NCBI GenBank assembly: GCA_040414495.1
Contig: JBEDUI010000119.1
Span: 1-25,659 of the forward strand
Direction: 5' to 3'
DNA length: 25,659 nucleotides
Source of the DNA: DATAVB01 sp040414495
GTDB taxonomy: Bacteria > Actinomycetota > Actinomycetes > Mycobacteriales > QHCD01
The translations under genes were made by a program, and so were the position numbers. Shown here one piece after another: positions 15,679 through 23,069 of this stretch; within the stretch, counting starts at the first letter, position 1; each line of letters begins with the position of its first letter. The notes under the pieces were generated by a model. The model was not told where the DNA came from. It searched no databases and was given only the letters and a program-made list of their open reading frames with translations.

Positions 15679-16218
15679 TTACCGCTGATAGGTGACCGTT
15701 ATCGTTCCGCGGGCCGCCGCGGCACCGGACAGACTGGCCAGGTCGGTGACGCGCCGTCTCAGGGCCCACACGGTGACGACGTAATGATGCATTTTGCCCG
15801 GCGGCGGGCACGGCGCACCGTAGCCGCGGTGGCCGAACCCGTTGCGCAGCAGCCTGACACCGGCGGGGTAGCTGCGCTGTCCGGTTTGGACGGACCGGGC
15901 TCGCAGGTTCAGTACGCCCCAATGCAGGAAATTGTGCGCATCGGTGTCGATGATCGTGATCGCGTAGACCACGGTGCCGGCTGGTCCGGCCGGCCACGAC
16001 AGCGGGGGTGAGGTGCCGGCGTCGCCTTCGCGTAGGCAGCCGTATGGAGGCGTGATCGGTTGGCCGTCGTGCAGGACGCTTGAGGTGATCCGCAGCGTGG
16101 CCGGCACGCCCGAGGTCGCTGGTGTTTTGCTGCCACCGTGTCCGCATCCGCCGAGCAAGGCGGCGGTGGCCAGCACACTGGCCAGCATGGCGGTCAGCTG
16201 AGAAGTGGTCCGGCCCAC
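15679..16218 (-). CDS. PEBP-family (YbhB/YbcL) lipoprotein
   Basis: This 179-aa lipoprotein carries a signal peptide with lipobox LGGC at Cys25. The mature domain belongs to the phosphatidylethanolamine-binding / Raf kinase inhibitor-like family. The markers are SPPLSW, IDTDAHNFLHWGVLN and the anion pocket region GYGAPCPPPGKMHHY. The biochemical role of the bacterial members is largely unknown. The start is chosen as the GTG at 16218 (GGAGGG about 10 bp upstream) over the ATG at 16188, because only the longer form has an arginine ahead of the hydrophobic core, as lipoprotein signals need. That start overlaps the 3' end of the upstream 60-aa gene by 25 bases, so the two are probably co-transcribed. 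Confidence 0.85.
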   Translation of the reverse strand: MGRTTSQLTAMLASVLATAALLGGCGHGGSKTPATSGVPATLRITSSVLHDGQPITPPYGCLREGDAGTSPPLSWPAGPAGTVVYAITIIDTDAHNFLHWGVLNLRARSVQTGQRSYPAGVRLLRNGFGHRGYGAPCPPPGKMHHYVVTVWALRRRVTDLASLSGAAAARGTITVTYQR

Positions 16219-16376
16219 CGCCAGTCGCCCTCCGGTCCGAGGAATTCCACCCGCTGGATTTCGACCTCCCAGTCGGCCTCATCGTCCTGTGCCCAGGCCA
16301 ATGCCTCGGCGTGGTTGGCGAACTCATGTTCGTCCACGACGTCGCCCATCGCGTCCAGGAAACGGTACCGGGTCAT
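16194..16376 (-). CDS. small hypothetical protein, 60 aa
   Basis: This short acidic protein reads MTRYRFLDAMGDVVDEHEF at its start and is rich in Asp, Glu and Trp. The middle (HAEALAWAQDDEADWEVEIQ) resembles small actinobacterial hypothetical proteins, but I do not assign a family. The ATG at 16376 is chosen because TACGTT (complement of 16384-16389) is a TANNNT -10 box exactly seven bases upstream, giving a leaderless transcript. A longer frame from 16418 would have to be transcribed from inside the opposite gene's promoter. It overlaps the start of the PEBP-like lipoprotein gene. Confidence 0.65.
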   Translation of the reverse strand: MTRYRFLDAMGDVVDEHEFANHAEALAWAQDDEADWEVEIQRVEFLGPEGDWRWAGPLLS

Positions 16377-16445
16377 CGGAATCAACGTAGCGCATATGGC
16401 TCGCCGAGGCTGCGGCAAATATTCGCAAATCGGAACAGCGTCGCA

Positions 16446-16457
16446 TAGGCTCGGATC
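16446..16457 (+). promoter_or_regulatory. -10 element for a leaderless transcript (186-aa gene)
   Basis: TAGGCT (16446-16451) matches TANNNT and ends six bases before the GTG start at 16458. A weak -35 (TCGCAA, 16423-16428) lies 17 bp upstream. No ribosome-binding sequence precedes the GTG, so the message likely starts at its first base. Confidence 0.5.
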
Positions 16458-17018
16458 GTGGAATTACCCAAGGACGGATCGATCTGGCGGATCGGGACGA
16501 GCGTCGACGTGGCGTGGATAACCGGCAACACGCCTCCGGGTCGGACGATCGGCGCGGCCATTCCCTTGGTCTATGCCGCGTACGCGACGATTATCGTGCC
16601 CGATCCTGGCCCTGAGCGCGCGGCACACGATCGAGCGGTGTTGGCCGAGTTGGCGGCACAGTCGGCCGGGCCGTGGTGGTTGGGTTACCTGGAGAGCGGC
16701 GATACCGATGTGGTGTTTCCGTCGGCGCCGCGGACAACTCTTTATACGGGTTGGAATTACGTCTTTGTCGAGGCCGGGCCGGATCAAGCCGCTGCGTGGC
16801 GGGACGAAAATAGTGGCTCGGCCTGGCGCGGCTCGTTGCCGGAGGTGATTTTTCCGGCCGACAGGTCCTGGCTTTTCTCGACGTTGTGGGATGACGATTG
16901 GAGTTGTCTGGGTGGACCGGCTCCGTTAGTTGACCGTTTCCTGCGGCATCCGGATCTGCGGGCGCTGTTGGTTACGCCTGATCAGGACGCGACGCCGCCC
17001 GGTCATACGGCGTTGTAA
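16458..17018 (+). CDS. hypothetical protein, 186 aa
   Basis: This soluble protein has no signal peptide and no recognised domain. Visible features are an N-terminal segment ELPKDGSIWRIG, an aromatic core (GPWWLGYLESGDTDVVFP, then GWNYVFVEAGP) and a C-terminal acidic-aromatic motif SWLFSTLWDDDWSCLGG. The layout suggests a globular alpha/beta protein. The GTG start at 16458 is supported by a -10 box at 16446-16451 and codon bias throughout. It shares an 81-bp divergent promoter region with the 60-aa gene and ends four bases before the convergent HAD phosphatase. No function is proposed. Confidence 0.8.
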   Translation: MELPKDGSIWRIGTSVDVAWITGNTPPGRTIGAAIPLVYAAYATIIVPDPGPERAAHDRAVLAELAAQSAGPWWLGYLESGDTDVVFPSAPRTTLYTGWNYVFVEAGPDQAAAWRDENSGSAWRGSLPEVIFPADRSWLFSTLWDDDWSCLGGPAPLVDRFLRHPDLRALLVTPDQDATPPGHTAL

Positions 17019-17022
17019 TAGG

Positions 17023-17724
17023 TCAATTCTGGGCGACGCCGAGGACGTATTTCTGAATATCCGATAGCGCTGCGGCGAGAGTCGGCGCCGTCAGGTCGGC
17101 CGCCGCGAGGTCGTCGATGGAATAGTGTCCGGTCGCGACGCAAATGGCATGCGTTCCGTTGTTCCGGGCGGCGGCGAGATCGTGCGGGGTGTCGCCGATA
17201 ATAATGATGCGCTCGACCGGAATTGGTTGGCCGAGCGCATTGGCGACATGCTGTTGCGCCAGCTGAACCAGCTTTGAGCGGTCGTGGTGATCTTCGCCGT
17301 AGGCGCCGAGCGTCAGATTCAGGTACGGGTCCAAACCGAAGGCTTGCAGCTTTATACGCGAGATGGGCGCGGTATTTCCAGTGAGCACGGTTTGCAGCAC
17401 GTGCGGCTCGCGGTCAAAAGATTGGACCAATTCGGTCGCGCCGGGCAGTGCGCAACCGCGTTCGGCCAGTTCGGCTGAAGCTGCGTGATATCCGGCCAAT
17501 AGGGCTTCGGCCAATTGGATGAGGAGCTCATCGGTCGGTGCGATGCCGTGCGCGACAAGCGTGTCGTGCATGATGGCCCGTTCGGTCCGGCCACGCGTAT
17601 CGGCGAGCTGCTCCAACGGCCGGCCCGTCACGATGGGAAATGCGCGTTCGTACACCGCGCGCCCCACTCCGCGCGTCCTGATCAACGTATGGTCAATGTC
17701 CCACAACACGAGCGCGGAAATCAT
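17023..17724 (-). CDS. HAD-superfamily hydrolase (phosphatase-like)
   Basis: This 233-aa soluble protein is a haloacid dehalogenase-type phosphatase with a helical cap. Motif I is WDIDHTL (nucleophile Asp9, acid/base Asp11), motif II is LTGNT (Thr115), motif III lysine is Lys151 in RSKLVQLA, and motif IV is GDTPHDLAAA (Asp178, Asp182). Size and cap resemble phosphoglycolate phosphatase and beta-phosphoglucomutase relatives, so the substrate is a small phosphorylated metabolite, not identified. The ATG at 17724 (MISALVLWDI) is chosen over an upstream in-frame ATG at 17781. It puts motif I at the usual place, and a promoter (TACACA-17-TAAGCT) ends seven bases upstream, consistent with a leaderless message. 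Confidence 0.88.
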   Translation of the reverse strand: MISALVLWDIDHTLIRTRGVGRAVYERAFPIVTGRPLEQLADTRGRTERAIMHDTLVAHGIAPTDELLIQLAEALLAGYHAASAELAERGCALPGATELVQSFDREPHVLQTVLTGNTAPISRIKLQAFGLDPYLNLTLGAYGEDHHDRSKLVQLAQQHVANALGQPIPVERIIIIGDTPHDLAAARNNGTHAICVATGHYSIDDLAAADLTAPTLAAALSDIQKYVLGVAQN

Positions 17725-17731
17725 TCCGCCA

Positions 17732-17760
17732 AGCTTAGCCGCGGCCGTCGCAATTGTGTA
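17732..17760 (-). promoter_or_regulatory. promoter for leaderless HAD-hydrolase transcript
   Basis: On the minus strand TACACA (17760-17755) and TAAGCT (17737-17732) are separated by 17 bp. The -10 box ends seven bases before the ATG at 17724. This is the best-formed of the leaderless promoters in the window. Confidence 0.55.
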
Positions 17761-17909
17761 CATCTTGACACGGCGGCGCACCGCGACCGGATCTATCCGC
17801 CGGGGAGGCCGGGTTGGTCGTGCATGGTGTCGCCGCTGCGGGCGCTAAACAGCTCTCGTGAACGTACGCGAATTTGTTTCCCGTTCTAGTACTCGTTCAC
17901 GTCGAATAA

Positions 17910-17946
17910 CCGCCGGCCGTACGCCCCCGTGGCGTACGGCCGGCGG
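17910..17946. terminator. 16-bp perfect hairpin with GTAC in the stem
   Basis: The arm CCGCCGGCCGTACGCC (17910-17925) is perfectly complementary to GGCGTACGGCCGGCGG (17931-17946) around a five-base loop. No T-run follows. It does not sit directly behind any gene end, as both flanking genes start near it. It is therefore either a terminator blocking read-through or a DNA-binding site. Confidence 0.55.
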
Positions 17947-17961
17947 ATCCGGCATGCCATC

Positions 17962-17973
17962 AGATGATCATCT
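17962..17973. promoter_or_regulatory. 12-bp perfect palindrome, operator-like
   Basis: AGATGATCATCT is self-complementary over 12 bases and lies 15 bases after the long hairpin. It could be a GntR- or TetR-type operator. No regulator for it is seen in the window. Confidence 0.35.
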
Positions 17974-18417
17974 AATCCCAGATGTACACTCGTCGCGCTC
18001 CGAAATCAAGTGATGACTGTTCGTAATAGTCCGCTGTGGACAGACGAGCGATTGTGGTTCTCGGTCCACTTGAGATAGTGCTTACGGAGATCGGGTTATC
18101 GACGCCATTGACGGCTATGATTTCGCGCTGGGGAAATCACTGACAATTCGTATGAATAGCCGGTCCCAGTCGTTCGTACGGCAGCACGTGCGAGACATCT
18201 GGATAGCGACCAGATTGCCGTACGGCCAGGTAGAGGTAGCCGTGATCACCAAGGTCGGATGTCGCACAGACGTTCGCTTCCGCAGCCCGCGCGCTCGCAT
18301 CCGTTCCCATTTGCGGACGCGAGCGGGCGCTTTGCTGGTGCTATGTCGCTGGGTCTTCTACAGGGCTTCGGGTCGGCCCATTACGCTGGCCCGGGATCTG
18401 ATGGAGGTACGCGGACG

Positions 18418-19050
18418 ATGACCCGCCTGCGCTGGCTGATACCGGTCTTTGCCGCGGTGACGTTGGCCGCGTGCGAGGGACCGCCGCGTGTCCATGTGGT
18501 CCAGCCGACCAGTGGCCGACCGACCAGCCACCGATCGTCCACATCGGAACCGCCGGCCCGGCACGCGGCCACCGGACCAGTGCCATCGGGACCGGTCAGC
18601 CGCGCCGACGCGACATGTCCACTGGCCGGGCTGAACGACGTGGCCGCGGACAGCGGAATGCGACTGAAACGCACTATCGTGCTCTCCGCGTCAGGCCGCA
18701 CCGTCGGATGCGATTTCTACAGCGACCCGGCCTGGGCGGCGTCCGAACACCTGCCCGGTCCCAACCAGCCGGCCATCTCGATCCGCATCATGCATTATGC
18801 CGCCACGACCTCGGCCTACAACGCCATGATGCGCACGGCGCAGCGGAGCGGTTCGGCGGCGCACTCGCAGAATCTGAGTACGTCCATCAAGGGCGTCGTT
18901 TACCGGACACAATTCGATCCTGCTGACGGCAGTCAGGACTGGGCGTACGCCTTTGTCGCTGGCGCCGACGTGGTGACCGTCCTGACCGCGCAAACCGACA
19001 GCGAACTGACCGCCAGTGAAATCGGTCAGACCGTAGCCCCGCGTCTCTAG
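18418..19050 (+). CDS. lipoprotein, DUF2020-like
   Basis: This 210-aa lipoprotein has signal MTRLRWLIPVF and a lipobox LAAC with Cys19. A low-complexity Pro/Ser/Thr linker runs to about residue 60. The C-terminal domain (about 65-205) starts with ATCPLAGLNDVA and has GCDFYSDPAW, then IRIMHYAATTSAYNAM, and ends with VVTVLTAQTDSELTASE. The Cys-containing entry, the Cys-x-Phe-Tyr motif and the length resemble DUF2020 lipoproteins of actinobacteria, whose function is unknown. It would be anchored on the outer face of the membrane. The ATG at 18418 is set by GGAGG about 11 bp upstream. A frame running into it from upstream, ending in ATGA, has no protein-like content. Confidence 0.75.
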   Translation: MTRLRWLIPVFAAVTLAACEGPPRVHVVQPTSGRPTSHRSSTSEPPARHAATGPVPSGPVSRADATCPLAGLNDVAADSGMRLKRTIVLSASGRTVGCDFYSDPAWAASEHLPGPNQPAISIRIMHYAATTSAYNAMMRTAQRSGSAAHSQNLSTSIKGVVYRTQFDPADGSQDWAYAFVAGADVVTVLTAQTDSELTASEIGQTVAPRL

Positions 19051-19119
19051 GACATGCTAAAGAGATCAGCCTCGGCGCAAGGCTTCCGATCAGTTCGTGC
19101 GGCCGGGATCGGCGCCGGC

Positions 19120-19148
19120 TTGACATCGGCAACCCTGCCGCGTTGCAT
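19120..19148 (+). promoter_or_regulatory. promoter of the GHL6-type glycoside hydrolase gene
   Basis: A consensus -35 TTGACA (19120-19125) is followed after 17 bp by TTGCAT (19143-19148), a weak -10. The -10 lies inside an inverted repeat, so promoter strength and repression may be combined. Confidence 0.5.
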
Positions 19149-19157
19149 CGCTGCAAC
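19142..19157. promoter_or_regulatory. LacI-type operator GTTGCATCGCTGCAAC
   Basis: A CG-centred palindrome of 16 bp with seven of eight positions matched. This is the general form of GalR/LacI-family operators. It covers the -10 of the following gene, which implies repression. A related half-site GTTGCAAC occurs at 21912-21919, before the second transporter. Confidence 0.6.
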
Positions 19158-19184
19158 ATCGCCGGAGCGGGGAGATAACAGACG

Positions 19185-21182
19185 GTGACGCCACCAGCAC
19201 CGATGCGCCAAATCCATCTCGATTTCCACACCAGCGAGGAGATTGCCGGGGTCGGCGCCGATTTCGACGGCGCCGCATTCGCCCGCACGCTGAGCGATGC
19301 GCAGGTGGATTCGGTCATTCTCTTCTCGCGCTGCCACCATGGCTGGGTCTACTACGACTCAAGGGTGCTGGCCGATCGGCGGCATCCGCATCTGGCCCGG
19401 AACCTGCTGGAGGAGCAGATCGAGGCCTGCCACGCCGCTGGGATCTCGGTATCGGTCTATACCACCGTGCAATGGGACATCAAGGTGTGCCGGGAGCATC
19501 CCGAATGGCGCGTATTCCTGCCCGATGGCCAGCTGGAAGGGACACCGCCGTTCGAGGCCGGTTTCTACCGCATGCTCTGCCTCAATACGCCATTCCGCGA
19601 TTTCATCACGGCGCAGATCCGTGAGCTGATCGAAACGCTGCCGCTGGACGGGCTCTATCTCGATTTCATCCGACCGTATTCCTGCGTCTGTCAGTACTGT
19701 CTGCGCGGCATGGCCGAGCGCGGGCTCGATCCGGAAAACGCCGACCACCGAGCGGATTTCGGCGTCGCCACGGCGAACGAATTCGAATTGGAAACATCGG
19801 CGATGATCAGGTCGATCCGCCCTGATTGTGCGATCACCTACAACGGCGGCCATATCGGCATCCGGCATCGTGACGCCGCCCCGGCCTATGACAGATTTGA
19901 AATGGAGACGTTGCCCAGCGGTGGCTGGGGTTACCTGTATTTCCCGGTTACCGGCCGGTACGCCCGCACGCTCGGGCCGGCGGTGGTGGGTACGACCGGG
20001 AAATTCCACACCACGTGGGGCGACTTCCATTCGCTGAAGAGCCGCCCGGCGCTGGAGTACGAGTGTTTCCGCATGCTCTCGTTGGGCGCCGGCTGTTCGA
20101 TCGGCGACCAACTGCATCCGCGGGGCGTGCTGGATGCCGAGGCGTACGCGATGATTGGCGAGGTGTACGGCCGGGTCAAGGCGCTTGAGCCGTGGTGTCG
20201 CGACGTGCGGGCGGTGACCGATATCGCTGTGGTCCATCCGGAACTCGTCCTCGGCGGCCGCGTCCAGGAACTGCCGGCCGGCGTGCAGGGCGTCACCAGA
20301 ATGCTGGAGGAATTGGGACACCAGTTCGACATCGTCGACGACCGCGCCGATCTCGGTGGTTACCGGCTCGTCATCTTGCCCGACTACATCACGCTGGATC
20401 AGGCGCTGCGGGACCGGATTCGTCGTTACCTCGCCGGCGGCGGCAGCATTCTCGCTTCTTTTGAATCGGGCCTCTCACCGGACAAGTCCGCGTTTGTGCT
20501 CGAGGAGTTGGGCGTGACGATGGTCGGTGACGGCAACGCGTCGGTACGCGGAAAGGCGTACCCGCGCAACGACTATTCCGACTATCTACGTGACCGGGCC
20601 GGCGCCGAGCGGCCTACCTATTCGCGTGGTGTGGCCATCGCGGTCGCGCCGGACGCGGACGTGTTGGCTGAGACCGTGGCTTCGTACTTCGACCGCTCGT
20701 GGCGCCATTTCACCTCGCACCTGCAGGCGCCGTCCTCCGGCCAGGTCACCGGACCGGCGATCGTGCAGCGCGGCCGGTGTGTCTACTTTGCCCATCCGGT
20801 TTTCACTCAGTACGAGCGCAACGCCCCGCCGTGGTTCGCCACGCAGGTGGCGGCTGCGCTGGACCGACTGCTTCCAGACCGGCTGGTCCGGCACGACGGT
20901 CCGTCCACAGTGCAGGTGACGGTCAACGCGCAGCAGGACCGTTGGGCCCTGCATGTCTTGCACTACATTCCCGAGCGGCGGGCGGCGGAATTCGACACGG
21001 TAAACGACGTGATTCCCCTGCACGACCTGACGATCCAGTTGCGAGTCCCGGCGCCGGTGCGCGCCGTCACGCTGGAGCCGGCGGCGGAGCGCCTTCCATA
21101 CAAGGAGACTGACGGCGCACTGACGTTGACCCTGCCGCGAGTGGACGGACACGCGCTCGTCTGCGTGCAGTTCGGAGACTGA
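19185..21182 (+). CDS. GHL6-type glycoside hydrolase with beta-galactosidase-trimerisation-like domain
   Basis: This 665-aa protein has no signal peptide, so it should be cytoplasmic. The first 330 residues form a TIM barrel of the hypothetical-glycosidase/alpha-L-fucosidase superfamily, starting HLDFHTSEEIAGVG. Asp160 in LYLDFIRP is the likely nucleophile and is followed by C167-x-C169-xx-C172, a metal-site-like cysteine cluster seen in this group. FEMETLPSGGWGY lies near residue 240. A Rossmann-like glutaminase-type domain at about 340-430 (DIAVVHPEL, then RLVILPDYITL and GGGSILASFE) resembles the beta-galactosidase trimerisation domain. A beta-rich C-terminus follows. The linkage hydrolysed cannot be stated. 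The GTG at 19185 has GGGGAGA 11 bp upstream, better placed than for the ATG at 19203. Confidence 0.8.
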   Translation: MTPPAPMRQIHLDFHTSEEIAGVGADFDGAAFARTLSDAQVDSVILFSRCHHGWVYYDSRVLADRRHPHLARNLLEEQIEACHAAGISVSVYTTVQWDIKVCREHPEWRVFLPDGQLEGTPPFEAGFYRMLCLNTPFRDFITAQIRELIETLPLDGLYLDFIRPYSCVCQYCLRGMAERGLDPENADHRADFGVATANEFELETSAMIRSIRPDCAITYNGGHIGIRHRDAAPAYDRFEMETLPSGGWGYLYFPVTGRYARTLGPAVVGTTGKFHTTWGDFHSLKSRPALEYECFRMLSLGAGCSIGDQLHPRGVLDAEAYAMIGEVYGRVKALEPWCRDVRAVTDIAVVHPELVLGGRVQELPAGVQGVTRMLEELGHQFDIVDDRADLGGYRLVILPDYITLDQALRDRIRRYLAGGGSILASFESGLSPDKSAFVLEELGVTMVGDGNASVRGKAYPRNDYSDYLRDRAGAERPTYSRGVAIAVAPDADVLAETVASYFDRSWRHFTSHLQAPSSGQVTGPAIVQRGRCVYFAHPVFTQYERNAPPWFATQVAAALDRLLPDRLVRHDGPSTVQVTVNAQQDRWALHVLHYIPERRAAEFDTVNDVIPLHDLTIQLRVPAPVRAVTLEPAAERLPYKETDGALTLTLPRVDGHALVCVQFGD

Positions 21183-21306
21183 GACCTCGGATCGTCTCCG
21201 ACATCGGGCTCTCCCGCGCCGACTTGGATGCGAATTCGGCATGCGAAATTGCCGTACGTGTCGAATTCGATCCGTACGTAGCGCTCGATAAGTCCGGCGG
21301 GCACGG

Positions 21307-21338
21307 TTCCTTTGCGAGGCGAGGAGCTCGCAAAGGAA
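21307..21338. terminator. 12-bp hairpin downstream of GHL6-type gene
   Basis: TTCCTTTGCGAG (21307-21318) pairs perfectly with CTCGCAAAGGAA (21327-21338) around an eight-base loop. It lies 125 bases after the glycosidase stop. It probably ends that transcript, which would make the downstream transporter a separate unit. Confidence 0.55.
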
Positions 21339-21911
21339 TGCTCCGCCCGGATACGCGTCAAAAGCCGCGAGCCGTCTGGCGAACTATGCGGTTATCAGGC
21401 TCAGGTCGTCCTCCCAAGGTGTCGGCGGAATGTGTCTCGCGGTTGAGGTGGGCGATCAACATTGGGGCGGGCTCGAGAAAGATTTCGGCTGGTATGTGGA
21501 ATGTCCACAGGAGGCTGCGGGGATGTAGTCGAATTTCGCTATCCGGATGCTGGTTTGCTCGTCGGCGATCAATTCGTTATTCGCGATGAACCGTTTAACC
21601 ACGGCACTCGTAGGTCGATCGTTCTGGCCGATTCTGGCCTTGCGATTGAAAATCTTGGATCGGAAATCTATGAAAGATAGTAGCATTGCGCTACGAGGAC
21701 AGCAACGGACTGAACTTGCGGAAGGCAGCTGATTCAGCTATGCCAAATGCAGATTCGCCGCACCGGCGCGGTCGGTTCCTACTCCTATGGCCAGACACCG
21801 CATTTCCTGGTCTTGGTTAATCGCAACTGTTTTCCGTAACTCGCCCGCCGAGGTGACCGGGTCGCTGGCGACCCGTCTCGATGGCGCGAATCGGTGGCCA
21901 TCGATTGCGTT

Positions 21912-21927
21912 GTTGCAACGTTGGAGG
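21912..21927. promoter_or_regulatory. LacI-type operator candidate upstream of second transporter
   Basis: GTTGCAACGTTGGAGG is centred on CG. The left half GTTGCAAC is the same half-site as in the operator at 19142-19157, while the right half keeps only five of eight positions. It sits upstream of a TATAGA -10 box (21963-21968), about 50 bp before the expected transcript start. Confidence 0.45.
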
Positions 21928-21962
21928 GGTGTTGCCGCATCGTTTCTCTGACCTGAACGCCA

Positions 21963-21968
21963 TATAGA
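21963..21968 (+). promoter_or_regulatory. -10 box of the second transporter operon
   Basis: TATAGA lies about 110 bp before the permease ATG. The region 17 bp upstream (TCGTTT) is a poor -35, which may mean an activator is needed or the site is weak. Confidence 0.4.
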
Positions 21969-22076
21969 ACCGTATGGACCTGCACAGCATCGCCGGCGAA
22001 ACGGGCGGTGCTGAAGGTACAGCGCGCGCTGATCGCGCCAGGCAATACCCGCGCTCGATCACGGAGAGGCATTTGT

Positions 22077-23069
22077 ATGGCTGAGTCGCAGGAACAGCAT
22101 TCGAGCACGCTGAGCCTCGAGCGGACACCCAATGTCGCGACAGTGCCGACGCGGGCTCGGACCCGCGGTCGTTTCGGCCGGCGCCTCTGGCAGTACCGCG
22201 TGCCATTAGCCTTTGCCCTGCCTGGTCTTGCTTTCTACCTTCTTTTTTACTATGTTCCGCTGCTCGGCAACGTCGTCGCCTTTCAGAACTACCTTCCGTT
22301 CCTCGGCTTCCTGCACAGCGATTTCATCGGCTTCAGCAACTTCACGGCGCTCTTCCACGACCAGCTCTTCTGGAAGGCGACGATCAATACGCTGGAAATC
22401 ACCGTGTTGCAGCTGGTACTGTACTTTCCTGCGCCAATAGTCCTTGCGCTACTGCTCAACGCCGTTACGTCCAACGGCATACGGCGGGTTGTCCAATCGA
22501 TCATTTACCTACCTCATTTCATGTCATGGGTAGTCGTCGTGATCCTCTTCCAGGAGATCTTCGGCGGGAGCGGTCTGCTCGATCAGTACCTCCGGAACCA
22601 CGGAAACCAGAATCCGATCAACCTGATGACCGACCCGCGGTTTTTCAAGGCCTTGCTGACGGTTCAGGTGATCTGGAAGGACACCGGCTGGGGGACCATC
22701 ATCTTCTTCGCGGCGCTCGTCGCGATCGACATTTCCCTCTACGAAGCGGCCGCTGTCGATGGTGCGAGCGGAATGCGTCGAATGTGGCATATCACGCTAC
22801 CCGGGATCCGACCGATTATCGTGTTGTTGCTCGTGCTGCGACTCGGTACCACGCTCAGCGTTGGTTTCGAACAGATTGTGCTGCAGGAACCCAGCGTGGG
22901 CGCCAAAGCGGGACAGGTGCTCGATACGTACGTCTATTTCAACGGAATCGTTGGTGGTAACTGGGGACCGGCCGCGGCCGTCGGCCTGATGAAAGGTTTC
23001 GTGGGATTCATATTGGTGATCACAGCGAACTGGGCGGCGCATCGCCTGGGTGAGCAAGGAGTGATGTAG
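22077..23069 (+). CDS. CUT1 ABC transporter permease, LplB type
   Basis: This 330-aa membrane protein has an N-terminal charged region to about residue 40, then six predicted helices (first: PLAFALPGLAFYLLFYYVP). YVPLLGNVVAFQNY and IIYLPHFMSWVVVV are typical of the LplB/YtcP-associated subfamily that carries complex saccharides. The EAA loop is at about 223-246 (EAAAVDGASGMRR, then TLPGIRP). The ATG at 22077 follows GGAGAGG nine bases upstream. It is the first gene of a three-gene transport operon with no ATPase gene. It is of a different subfamily from the permeases at 11493-13300, so the two transporters are not recent duplicates. Confidence 0.92.
   Translation: MAESQEQHSSTLSLERTPNVATVPTRARTRGRFGRRLWQYRVPLAFALPGLAFYLLFYYVPLLGNVVAFQNYLPFLGFLHSDFIGFSNFTALFHDQLFWKATINTLEITVLQLVLYFPAPIVLALLLNAVTSNGIRRVVQSIIYLPHFMSWVVVVILFQEIFGGSGLLDQYLRNHGNQNPINLMTDPRFFKALLTVQVIWKDTGWGTIIFFAALVAIDISLYEAAAVDGASGMRRMWHITLPGIRPIIVLLLVLRLGTTLSVGFEQIVLQEPSVGAKAGQVLDTYVYFNGIVGGNWGPAAAVGLMKGFVGFILVITANWAAHRLGEQGVM

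Larger units (their letters stand above)
17761..18417. other. intergenic region with palindromes, no gene recognised
   Basis: About 650 bp separate the HAD gene and the DUF2020-like lipoprotein gene. Open frames here have no recognisable content. It holds the hairpin at 17910-17946, the palindrome at 17962-17973, and a 9-bp inverted repeat CGTACGGCA (18175-18183) / TGCCGTACG (about 18216-18224) with a spacer of roughly 32 bp. A GGAGG ribosome site at about 18403-18407 serves the next gene. Confidence 0.5.
21183..22076. other. AT-richer intergenic region, possible gene remnant
   Basis: About 890 bp without a confident gene. It holds the hairpin at 21307-21338, a palindrome CGGGTCGC-TG-GCGACCCG at 21858-21875, an operator candidate and a -10 box. 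Two GTACG sites lie exactly 20 bp apart (21254, 21274). From about 21520 to 21680 a plus-strand frame reads EFRYPDAGLLVGDQFVIRDE and continues to a TAG. It looks protein-like, but GC3 is only about 43 percent, unlike neighbouring genes. It may be a remnant of a transferred or decayed gene, or chance. Confidence 0.45.

Noticed and set aside
15679..16188. ATG at 16188 as the PEBP lipoprotein start
   Set aside because: It would leave a signal peptide without any positive residue. The GTG at 16218 adds an arginine and has a GGAGGG site.
18152..18421. 89-codon frame ending in ATGA overlap with the lipoprotein gene
   Set aside because: The overlap suggests coupling, but the translation is Arg-rich, has no ribosome site or domain, and the lipoprotein has its own GGAGG.
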